In this document: piece after piece, positions 12,101 through 22,900 of the stretch
How positions within the stretch are numbered: the stretch's first letter is position 1
Layout: every line of letters starts with the position of its first letter
Assembly: GCA_946122785.1 (NCBI GenBank)
Contig: CAMGYJ010000004.1
Coordinates: forward strand, 62,752,679 to 62,816,678
Length of the DNA: 64,000 bases
From: Linum tenue
Taxonomy: Eukaryota > Streptophyta > Magnoliopsida > Malpighiales > Linaceae
Direction of reading: 5' to 3'
Notes under the pieces: generated by a model
Database searches by the model: none
Seen by the model: the letters and a program-made list of their open reading frames with translations, nothing else
Told to the model about the DNA's origin: nothing
Translations under genes and position numbers: made by a program

Positions 12101-15100
12101 TCCATGTCTAAAGCAGTAGGAGCCTCCCATGATTTGATAGATTGATTCAAGCAACATGTATCTAAGTACGTATAGGGAAGGGCCAATTCTAAGAAGAAGA
12201 AAAACAGACATAGCTCACACCTCAATAGCAGAGTGGCAGCTCATTGCAACTTCAAAGACAGCATCAAGTCCTCCAAGTTCTCGCAGCTTCTCCTTGAAAT
12301 TTCCATCCATCTTCCTTACCCGGCCCGATGTATCTGAATGAACGCGATGAATGCAAAAAAACAAAAAAAAACAAAAAACAATACTTGTGCTCATCAGTTA
12401 AAAAAACAGGTATTTGAAGTTATGGAATTCAAGTCTCGGTGTCCACAAATTAACAGTCAGATAGTTAGCCAAACAGGTATGCACTTGTAGAAAAACTTGC
12501 AATTCAGAATCTGAGTCAGGATTTTGGAATATTTTGCTTCCTGCATAAATCACTACATATCCGAAAAGCGACAGAAGCGTTACTTAATAATTGCAGGGTC
12601 AAAATCGCAAGAAGAAAAAATCATACGGAATTAAGTTAAAACAATACCAACAGGCTCAAACTAGCAAGGCCTACAGTATATCACTTGAATATCTTATGAT
12701 TAAAAGATGAAAATCACAGAAAGGAAGACAACAAAAGGATTCGAAAAAAGTTCATGGTCTCCAAATAATTAAATCTCACAAGCACACGTGAATAACATAT
12801 CACTCTTAGAAATAAAAAGCCATGAGAATTATATAGAACTAAAGTATTTTCAACCCATCAAATAGCGAGTAACAGTACCTTCAAGTGATATCTTGGATAA
12901 GCAAGCCTTCTCCATAGTCAACAGGGCGATGTACTTTGATGTCAACTCTGGCCTCTCAGCTCCCATATTGTTCCCAGACTGAGACTTAATGACCTTACCA
13001 CTCACAAGAATTTCCTCAACTTTAGCGACAATAGCAGAAGAGCTTGAATCTGCCATCTTGCTTGTATCACGCAAGATATTAGTATCTCTGCGTATCGACA
13101 AAATCTTACTGCCTAAACTTCGAGTTTTGTCCTGGCTAGCCTTAGAATGTACCGGTTTCAGCAATTGAAGCAAAAAAAGAATACAACTGGGTGATTCCAA
13201 CATGTGGTCATCTTGTCCCTGATAGAACAAAAGCATTATTACAGTTTAAAACCAGTTAGATGAGGGTTGAGGTAAGAACATAATAATCAAACACGAAAGG
13301 AAGGAATTAGCAGGTACTGCTGGTGATAGAGATAGCTTCAGACACCAGCTTCCTTTTGAAGGCTCCTAATCAGCGGCCAAATTGTTGTAAAGAATGTATG
13401 GCTCTTATAAACCAAGGCCAACAACTCAAGGAAGTTAGTCCCACTTTACCCACCACGCCAGTCTTAATTTTCAAAATGAACAATGTTGCTTATATTCCAT
13501 TACATAGCAAGGACTAGACTTGTTCTGCTTCTGACCAGGCAGCACCTTAATTCCAAAAACTAATCTGGCGTGAAAAGAATAACTACTGTGGAAGCATCTT
13601 TATAATACTATGCTTTAAGGTATACACCACTAGTAAATTATTCAATGGAAGTAGGCACTTACATCACTGGTTAAGAGAAAGAAAAGAGTTGAAGCTGCCA
13701 GGTTGCTGGGCACATCATCAAAGCTAAGACCCAAGACTGCATCTATTATTGTTTTCACTGTCCTGAAAGTAGGCAACTAGAAAAGATCAGCACAATGTAG
13801 CGGATCTGATGCATAAAATGTTAATAGGTTAACTGTTCCACAAGGGGGAAAATAGTTTATGTGCTACGCCTACAAGCGCTAGAAGGTCTGGCAAGTGTGC
13901 ATTGGCAAACTACTCAGTACTGTCTGTAATAATCTGAGGATTTCTGTACATCAAGCTGGCGGTCTCTAAGAGTACACGAGAAAGGGGTTCCAGTAAAAGA
14001 GAGGTAGAGAAAATCACAATACTCATAGTTTCACAATTCATAACCCAACTCTTACTCTATAATACACACTAATATAACACTGTAGTCTCCCACTGGCATT
14101 TCCAGAACTGGATTCCATTTTGCTTAGAAGTCTACGACTTTGAGCATTAACACAATGACTTTCCGCACATATTAGCGTTAATATCATCATCGAAGGCAAA
14201 CAAACAGAGCTCCATAGTTCACTAATGCAAAGGCAGTCCCTAGCTCTCCCTCTTTAGTTCACTAAAAGACTTAACAAACTGTAATCTCCAAATGGGAATT
14301 TCCAGCAACGAATTGCAAGATGACATCTTATACATTTTAGGGATCACATCCTCCTTCACCGCAGCTCCACAAGTCACTCACTCAAAGGCAGACCTAGGCA
14401 CTACTTCACTAGTTCAAGAAGTTTAACCCCCGGAAACTCCAACCAAGAATCCAAATTGCAGAATGCCTAAATTCTCGAGAAACCTAAGCCAGATAACCCA
14501 CGAACCAAATTTCAAGAATGCTTCGAATTCGAAGCTACTGACATCAATTCAACGAATCCGAAGCAAAACCACCAAAGGGTTTTTTTCAAAATTTCAATTT
14601 AGAGCCGCATACCCTTGAGCCCTAAGAAGTCGCCGCTGCTGCACCGTGCCGCAAATCGACAAGAGGGATAACAAGCTCGCCCTCCTGATTCTCACTGGCT
14701 GCCCTCTCCTCAACCCATCAAGCGCGAAATTAACCTCGTCGACGTGCTCCATCATCTCTCCGAACTCCTGCGCCTCCATTAGTGTAGAAGTCATCGGAAC
14801 CCACGGCCTCGCGTCACCTCCACCCCTCTTCTCCAACTCCCCGTTTCTTGGTTTCTTCGACTTCCTGGAAGCAACGCCGTTGGCAGGGGCCGAATTTTCC
14901 TGGGAGGAGGAAGGATTGAACCCGTACGGATCGGGATCGAAGGAGGATGAGGCGGCGGAGGGCCAGAAAGAAGACGATTCTTGGGAAGGGAAAGGGAAGT
15001 CGTAGAAATCCTGAGATGGGCTCTCTTGGGAGAGGGAGAAAGAGTCCCCGCCGAATGCGTGCCCAGCAAGGTCGTCGTCGTCGTCAGGTGAATCGGAAAA

Positions 15101-15136
15101 CGACCTGCTCCGGCGGCCGTAAGTCCTGACGATCAT
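9199..15136 (-). CDS. WAPL: Wings apart-like (WAPL) cohesin-release factor
   Basis: Thirteen exons (15136-14613, 13762-13663, 13218-12879, 12333-12221, 11965-11837, 11470-11377, 11270-11187, 11107-10527, 10351-10107, 9987-9837, 9734-9637, 9531-9450, 9282-9199) join in frame to about 874 residues, close to plant WAPL lengths. In this family the nuclear protein removes cohesin from chromosome arms in prophase and meiosis. The N-terminus begins with the plant signature MIVRTYGRR, followed by a Ser/Asp-rich disordered stretch. The WAPL domain follows from about residue 130 and is interrupted by a long Ser-rich, charged insert (exon 8, about residues 460-655) with the D-D-F-E-P-S-K-W-D segment. 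The end includes LLLAFLSTE and a helix ending in ESCRLP. Intron 5 contains repeat-like A/T-rich sequence. The family call is firm; I cannot tell which plant WAPL paralogue it matches. Confidence 0.93.
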
Positions 15137-16537
15137 CGCTTTGAATTTGAAATTTCTTCCCCTTTGTAGTTGTTTTATCTTCAATACGAGGAAAAGCGGA
15201 TTGCTGGGTTCGAGGGTGTTTTGGGAAACGGAACAAAGATGAGCTTTTTGAAAAAAATGGAGGTGGGGTGAGAGCTAAGGAAAGAAAGAAGAGTGGAGCA
15301 GCGGAGGATTCAAGACGACCGGAGATGGAGAAGAAGAAGACGGAAGGAAGGTGTAGCCGTTTGGTGGTTAAAGATTGGGGGATTTACTTTTGTTCTGACG
15401 TGGGTCGGGTCGGGTCCGGTTGTGGGATTCAGTGCGGCTGCGGCCTGTTGGAGCTCCGCCGGTCTTTTGTTGGTTGCGGGCTTGCGGCAGCTGTGGCCAA
15501 ATGTAAGGGTGATTTGGTAATTCGACGCGTTCGGATCGGCACGTATTTAACGCGTGTATTTCTTGTGGTGATGATGCAACCGTAACCGGTTCACGATTAA
15601 ATTTCACAACATGCAATGCATAGTGAAGTTCACATTTGGGCGGATCGTATATGACTATATGAGACTAGAAGTTTCGTGTACAAACATAAATACTCACATG
15701 GTACTAACATAAAGTAGTTGATACTCGAACAGAGTCGAAGACACCTTTTACGAATCATTTTATGTTTCTTCCTCGAGAAATTATAAGAGAGAACACTATC
15801 AGAAACATCCCAATTTTTTAGATCCTCACAACAGGGAGCCTGCAATAGTGACTCCATTTCTATAAAGTTTTATGTGTCATTCTCAAGAAAACATCGGGAT
15901 AAGGAAGTCACAAAGCAAAATCATATGGAGGAAGTTGAGGAGGGAGAGGGACATGACCGAGAGGGATTGAAGAGGAAAATATCAAGATCAATTGAGTAAA
16001 TTAGGCACAAATAAAAATACAGACTTGTGATTGAGTAAGCTCAAACCCACATTATAACCAGTCTTCCAAATTCTCCATATAATACAAATCTACTGAATAA
16101 TTGGAATTGAAAGCGCTCATGACGCATGAAATGATGTCACTGAAGATTGAAATTGGTAGTTTGGGTCGTATAAATAAAATCTCATAAACACACCAGAAAC
16201 TTAATGTTGGCAACTAGGGATGACAGTTTGTTGGATTGTTTGAAGCTCAAACCGAATCTATCGGGTGCACCAGAATAAAACCAATAAAATAGCCAATGAA
16301 TTTTAGAAGAGAAAATCCAACCCAATGAGTGCTCACGGGTGCATGGATACCTATGAGTTCACTGATATACCACAAATAATTTCTCTGAACACTCACATCA
16401 TAATATTATAGAATTTTTTCCTATTAATATATTTTGATATAGACCAATAACATGTATAAGTTATCCATACTATTAGACCTATATTGTTAGAAGGACTAAT
16501 AAGATTTATAAATTATCCATATTATTAAAACTATGTT

Positions 16538-17548
16538 TGTAAGTTGAAGAAGTCCTTGTATGGATTTAAGCAATCTCCGAGGCAGTGATACGATAGGTTT
16601 GATAGCTACATACTTGAGCTAGACTACATCAAATGTCCTTGTGGTATTCAGCAAAGCCCTTGAATACTCTTTTTGTCACAAGAGAGCTACATCCAAAAGA
16701 TATTGTCCAGGTTTTGCATGTCTTCAGCAAAGCCCTTGAATACTCCTAATGGTTCAAATGTTCATCTATTCTCAGTTTATGCACCGCAGTCAGAGGTTGA
16801 GAAGGAGTGCATGCCGAGAGTCTCATATGCTAGTGTAGTAGGTAGTTTGATGTACATTATGGTTTGCATTATACCATATCTTGCACATGCAGTTAGAGTT
16901 GTCAACAGATTCATGTTGCAACCTGTAAATTAACATTAGCAGGCCGTGAAGAGGATATTTCGGTACCTTAGGGTACGTCTGATGTGGGATTTTGCTTCGA
17001 AAGTGATATAGAGTGCTTAGTGGCTGGTTATTCAGATTCTAATTATGCCGAAAATGTTGACATGAGGATATCCATGACCAAATATGTATTCACTCTTGAG
17101 AGTTATGTGTTGAGTTGAAAGCAATTATGCAGTCGACAATGACATTGTCCACTACATGGCGTTGACAGAGGTTGTTAAGGAGGGAATATAGTTGAATGGA
17201 CTGATTGGTGATCTGGGTGTACATCATGATCAGACAGTGGTTACTGTGACAGTTTGAGTAAAAAATGCTTGGCCAAGGATCAAGTCCAGCAGGACTAAGT
17301 ACATTGATGCGATGTATCATTTCTTGACGATAGAGAGGAGAATTAAGATTAAGAAGATTGGCACCGCGGAGAATCTTGTTGACATGTTCACGAATTCGGT
17401 TCCACGTGTCAAGTTCTAACAATGCTTGGATTTTCTAAATGTTTTGAATGGGTGAATCAGCATTAAGGGGCATTGATGGCAGGAGGGAGAGAAGGATCAA
17501 AATACATTAGACATTTCGAAAGAGATGTTTCAAGTCAAGGTGGAGATT
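16538..17548 (+). pseudogene. Ty1/copia pol remnant (RT end to RNase H), internally deleted
   Basis: Translated in shifting frames, this matches the 3' part of copia pol. A KKSLYG.KQSPRQ reverse-transcriptase segment lies at about 16538-16590. After a gap come SQESYIQKILSRF, YASVVGSLMY and the RNase H region, which ends in an IKKIGTAEN..DMFT-type tail near 17345-17395. Stop codons and frameshifts are frequent. The stretch between the first two motifs is missing, and a ~23-bp repeat (CAGCAAAGCCCTTGAATACT) occurs at both 16648 and 16722, suggesting a deletion or slippage scar. A purine-rich tract (AAGGTGGAGA, about 17537-17546) lies directly before the 3' LTR, in the proper place for second-strand priming. 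The element is not functional. Confidence 0.75.
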
Positions 17549-17914
17549 TGTTGATATGATTAGAATCATACATTTGGTTGCGACTGGAGACGAGGGTCAA
17601 CGCCCTCGATCCACGGAGTATGGGATCTATGACGTTTGGGTTTCTGTTGTGGGTCTGGTTTGTAATCTTATTATTTTACCATATTGGATTAGGGTTAGAC
17701 CACATGGGGAAGTACTATAAATACTTCTCATACTACTATGTAATTTGTATCTCTTCGTAGTATAATGAAACTGGATCTCTCCTATATGTGGACTAACTAA
17801 CACACATTGTGTTAGTGAACCACATAAATCTGTGTCTCTTGTTCGCTTATTACTTACGTTTTCTTGCTTTGTCGATTCTCCGCTTTCCCGATCTGTAGAG
17901 AAACCGACAAAACA
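17549..17914 (+). mobile_element. 3' LTR of the decayed copia element
   Basis: It begins TGTTGATATGATT directly after the polypurine tract and ends near ACAAAACA. It is clearly related to sequences at 37139-37429 and, on the opposite strand, 50095-50388. All three share the core words GACCCACATG/GACCACATGG, AGTGAAACTG and GTGTTAGTGAACCAC (with variants). A TATAAATA-type box (CTATAAATAC) near 17715 fits an LTR promoter. No matching 5' LTR was found upstream. Confidence 0.72.
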
Positions 17915-18479
17915 GAGCACTTATTCAAACACTTTTGCAACCAACATTCATTACATAAGACATACTACATGTTGAAACTCACATTTGGAACAAACAAATT
18001 ACATATTCCTCATGTTACAACTAGTATTCAACAAGTTTACAACCCTATTGCCGTGAATTATCAACTTGATATATTGAATTCATTACATAAAGACACAAAG
18101 TGTTGCAAGTTGTTTTCGAAACAAACACAAGACATATTGAATAAGTATACAACTAGTATCAGAACTTTACTATCTAGTGCTCATTACATCGTTAATGTTA
18201 ATCGTTGTGTCATGTGTGTACATTACTATCTAGTGTACATTACAACTAGTTGAATAAGTATACAACTAGTTCTCATGAATTTATTATTTGATACTTTTTA
18301 GGTGATCATTACATATATATTATATAATATCGAAAAGTCTATGATGATCATCAAATTAGCGGTCCACGATTGATATTATACTAATAAAATTGTTATTCAC
18401 ATACTACCATTTTAATAATAGTTCTAGTACATTTGCTAAATTCTTTTTTTACAAAAAATAAATTTCACGTATTTGGAAG

Positions 18480-19016
18480 GAATGACTTGGGGATGGACTG
18501 AAGACAGGGGCTGGTCTCATTGAGGGTATGGATGATCAACCAATAAGCTGGGCATGGGCATGTCTAAGGCGCGGTGTATTCCTTTGATGGGGGCTTTGTG
18601 TAGAGAGTAGAGACTCTCATGTGACCATAGGCTGATTATTCATGATGCCTATATGGTGGGATTGTTTTGGCTAAAGGAGAGTGCCTCGAAGGGCTTTTCG
18701 ATCCATCGATGGTGGAAATAATAGCGTTTTGGGAAGCAGTTCATTGGTGTGTTGCTAGAGGACTAAATTCGGTGGTACTCCAAGGGGATGCTGAAGGGAT
18801 TATTGACAAAAATTAACGCCTGATGTGTGAACGGTGCGAAAGGGGGTGCACTTTTTTCTGTGAGATCTTGGCTTTGCGCCAGGAGTACCCAGGAGTGTTA
18901 GCACAGTTCATTGATAGAAAAAACAATATGGTTGATTTTTGCGATTGGCTCCATTCAAAGATGTAAACATTTGATTTATGCGTAACGCAAACATCTTTGG
19001 TTTAAAAAAAAAAAAA
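18480..19016 (+). pseudogene. LINE-type retrotransposon 3' end with RNase H fragment and poly-A
   Basis: The stretch around 18705-18815 translates to residues such as IIAFWEAVHW, V-L-Q-G-D-A and IIDK, the pattern of the RVT_3 (RNase H-like) domain that ends many plant LINE ORF2 proteins. It is followed near 18915 by a stretch like IDRKNNMVDFCDWL, also typical of that domain's end. Stop codons break the frame. A run of 12-13 A at about 19003-19016 looks like a LINE tail. The element is 5'-truncated and non-functional. Confidence 0.55.
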
Positions 19017-19102
19017 CTGCTAACCTCAACCATTTCCTTTATTAATTAATGTTTCTAATTCTTTTTCGATTAGGTTAATGTTTCTATTTCTAAGTACATT
19101 CC

Positions 19103-19953
19103 ATGTTCACCAATAAAAAGTTGGAAAAAAGAAAAAAGAGAATTGTCAAGAAAAGAAAAATTCAACGAAAAGAAAAAGAAATTGCCAAGAAAAACAGCAA
19201 AACCAAGAGGGGTGATTACGTCTTTTTTTCCCCATATTTCCGCTTATTTAATTGCGCAATTTGCTTTTCGTTTTCTTTGCACCGCACCTCCGTGGTATCA
19301 ATTATCATCATCGTCTACGTCGTTCTTTCTTTAGAAATGTGTGGTATTGTTTTCTGACCTTTCGCAATCTGGATCTAGGGTTTCCCCCCTCCGCTTCTCT
19401 TCTCCCCGGCCTCTCGTCGACACTTTCCTCCACCACCAGCTTAAAGCCTTAACATCACAGCCAGAACAGAGACACATACAAACAACAAATCACAGATCGC
19501 AAACCCTAGCTCCACCGTTTCCCCCACCCCCGCCGTCGCCGACGCCGACGACCTTTTTCCCCGTATTACGAGACCTGAACCTTGGTAATATCCAAAGCAA
19601 TCGAAGAAGATCGATTCCGATCGTCGGCGGTGCGATTCGGAGTTAAACCAACGTGGGTTCTTCGTCATCGAATCATATTACTATCATCTTAATTCTTAAA
19701 CACGATTTGAGCCTTAAAAGGAAAATTTCCCCCCCTTCCATCTTTTCCTTTTCTCTTGTTTTCTTTCTCTCTGCTGAGAAACTTGTCGATCGATTCGATG
19801 TGGACGAAGGCCAGGACGATGACGAGACTTGGGTTTCCGATTGACTGACTTTGGGATTTGACCGCTTGAAAAAGGAAACAAGTCTCCACTGAAAACCTAG
19901 GCTTTAAAAGAAAGGAAATCGAAACCCCCTTGACCGATTTTGTCGGTGAAGAG
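19103..19953 (+). promoter_or_regulatory. CPL1 promoter and long 5' leader
   Basis: From about 19340 the sequence turns C/T-rich with AGGGTTT and AAACCCTAG motifs typical of plant leaders, and it continues to the CPL1 ATG. The leader probably exceeds 500 nt and may contain an intron that I could not define. A 16-codon upstream ORF (19798-19848) is listed separately. Open frames in this block have no recognisable product. Confidence 0.45.
19798..19848 (+). CDS. Upstream ORF in the CPL1 leader
   Basis: An ATG at 19798 opens a 16-codon frame that ends with TGA at 19846-19848, about 105 nt before the CPL1 start codon. If this part of the leader is retained in the mRNA, it could lower translation of the main ORF. 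Codon context is ordinary (GATTCGATGTGG). There is no evidence that the peptide itself matters. Confidence 0.35.
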   Translation: MWTKARTMTRLGFPID

Positions 19954-22900
19954 ATGATGGGGAAATCGGCGGTGGTGTATAGAGGGGAGGAGTTGATGGG
20001 GGAAGTAGAGATTTACGCGCAGCAGAAGGAAGGAGAAGTGGTGGTGGATGGAGAGAACAAGAGCTTCAACTTGAGGAACAAGAACAGGGTAATTGACGAG
20101 ATACTGGTTTCCGGCAGGGAAATCAGAATAACCCACTTCTCCCCGGCGAGTGAGAGGTGCCCGCCGCTGGCGGTGTTGCATACCATTACCTCGACTGGGA
20201 TACTATTCAAAATGCAGCCCAGGAATCTGCCGCTGCCTCAGCAGCAGCAGCTCACGCCGCTGCATTTCCTGCACTCCACACTTATCCAAGAGAACAAGGT
20301 ATAGCAATTCAAACCTAAGGAAGTGCTTTAAAAGAAACTTGGGGAAGGAGAGATTGTTAACTGAGTCTGAATACGTGAGAGGAACTTTTGGGGCATCTTT
20401 TTCCTGTTTGTAATGTGACTAATTGGAACCAACTGTATGAATGTGGAACATTATCCTGATCAGAAATGTTGACTTTGCATCAAGCTGGGAGATAGCGGGA
20501 GTGATGGCGAGTTCATAGATTTTAGAGTGAGTGTATTGGTATTGTTGCTCTGGTGTCCAGAAACTTGAGCTCACCATTTGTGTTGTAATATGGGGACTGT
20601 CCCATGGAGCTGGGCCTTAGGAGTAGATGATAGAGATGGGATGTAGGAGTATAGGAATTAGATTGACAAGAAACTTAGCCGGTGTAGTGTAGCTCAGTAT
20701 CTTCGAATATGTAGAAGCTAGTTTTGGTGATGGTTATGGTGCTGAGCGTTGTTTTTTCCCCTTGCTTCTTTTTGCTTAAGATACTGATTGCTTAAGTATG
20801 ATGTTTTATTCAGACTGCAGTGATGCGGGTAGGAGGGGATGAGCTCCATTTGGTCGCAATGCATTCCCGAACTAGCGAAAAGCCATGTTTCTGGGGATTC
20901 CTCGTTGCAGCAGGGCTGTATGACTCATCCCTTGTCATGCTGAACTTGAGATGCCTTGGCATTGTATTTGATCTTGATGAAACTCTAATCGTTGCAAACA
21001 CGATGAGATCTTTTGAAGATAGAATCGATGCTCTGCAGAGGAAAATAAGCACCGAGGTAGACCCACAGCGGGTTTCAGGTATGCTGGCTGAAGTGAAGCG
21101 TTATCAGGATGACAAGAACATATTGAAGCAATACGCTGATAGTGATCAGGTGACTGATAATGGGAAGGTGTTGAGAACTCAGTCTGAGATAGTCCCTCCA
21201 GTTTCCGACAGCCATCAGCCTATAGTGCGTCCTTTGATTCGGTTACCAGACAAAAACATTATTCTGACTCGCATCAATCCTCAGGTATATGACCCATGTG
21301 TTTATATAGTTGAATATGTGGTTGCATCTTGGTCTTGTGCTGCCTTTTTTAGAAGGTAGTCATCATATAAATGATATGTGTTACATCATTACATTTCTCT
21401 GAGCTGGAGCCATTTATTTGCTTTCTTCCAACATTGATGGGAGAAGTTGCTACTTCGCTTACATTTCTGTATATGCATTTAGTTTTGCAGATGATCTGCA
21501 ACATAGGCATTTTATGCTCACATCTTCTTTATTCGCATATAAAGTTCCTGGCATGTGTATTATGTGTACCTACTACCTAAGTATGGGGTTATGCTTTTAT
21601 CTGTAGATTCGTGACACAAGTGTTCTTGTGAGGTTGAGGCCTGCATGGGAGGATCTGAGAAGCTACTTGACTGCTAGAGGTCGTAAGCGTTTTGAAGTGT
21701 ATGTCTGCACAATGGCTGAAAGAGACTATGCTTTAGAAATGTGGAGGCTACTTGATCCAGAGTCAAATTTAATAAACTCAAAAGAACTTTTGGACCGCAT
21801 TGTGTGTGTCAAGTCTGGTAAGCACCATGGCATTGCTAATCAACTGTTCCTCACATTTTGGCTTCTTTCCTCTCTTACTTCGACAATTTATAACTATAAT
21901 TGCATCTTGATGATCCCTTATAGCCGGTGTTCATATTGTTGCTATGCATTATTAGGTCTAAGGAAGTCTTTGTTCAATGTCTTCCAAGATGGAACCTGTC
22001 ATCCTAAGATGGCATTGGTGATTGATGATCGTTTGAAAGTTTGGGATGATAATGATCAATCTCGGGTGCACGTTGTTCCTGCATTTGCTCCATATTATGC
22101 TCCCCAAGCTGAAGTATGTTCTCTATTGCCTTTGTCCTATGCATCTTTTGTTCTAATCTTCCCTTTGGCACCTAGTTGGAAACTGATTCTTTGTATTACC
22201 CATTTGGTCCAATGTGCCCCCTCAGATTCATCTGAGCATGCCATAATCATCTCCTTGTATTGCAGGCAAATAATGAAATTCCAGTTTTATGTGTGGCAAG
22301 AAATGTTGCATGCAATATTAGAGGCGGTTTTTTCAAGTAGGTTAACATTCTGAAGTCGGTTGGCCCATATTTGAAGCTGTTAAAATGTGCCCAAACTCGT
22401 CATTTTATACTTATTTCGACACGACCTGATCCTTAATTGTTAAACAGAGATTTTGATGAGGGTCTTCTGCAAAAAATACCCGAGATTTCATACGAAGACA
22501 ATATTTCAGATATTCCGTCTCCTCCTGATGTGAGCAATTACTTGGTTTCAGAGGTTAGTCATATAGTCTTTTCTGTCTGGAGTAACTCTTCCTGGCCTAC
22601 CCATTACAATTTCTTTGTTCTGAGAAGTCATATTGTCCATACAAGGATGACCCCTCAGCTTCAAGTGGAAACAGAGATCCCCTTTCTTTTGATGGTATGG
22701 CAGATGCTGAAGTTGAACGGCGACTAAAGGTTTCCTACTCTCTTCGTTGTCTTTCTGCCATTTAGATTGGTTAAGCCCATTGTTCGTGTAGACAATGTAG
22801 GGTGTCCGCCTAACCATTTTGATCTTTCGGTGTCACCAAGTTAATTTTAGTTCCATTTTCCGTGGACTTCTATAGGAAGTAGCTTCAACTTCTTCAGTCT

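Larger units (their letters stand above)
15137..19102. other. Retroelement-rich intergenic spacer
   Basis: No intact gene. Contents are the WAPL promoter side (15137 to about 15600), AT-rich DNA (15600-16537), a decayed copia element with its 3' LTR (16538-17914), low-complexity DNA with repeated ACAACTAGT / CATTACAT words (17915-18260), and a LINE-type RNase H fragment ending in a poly-A run (about 18480-19016). The rest is AT-rich with no readable feature. Confidence 0.55.

Noticed and set aside
16216..16540. TAGGGATGACA as the left end of another hAT element
   Set aside because: No inverted partner end was found before the copia remnant; it could be a truncated copy but cannot be supported.
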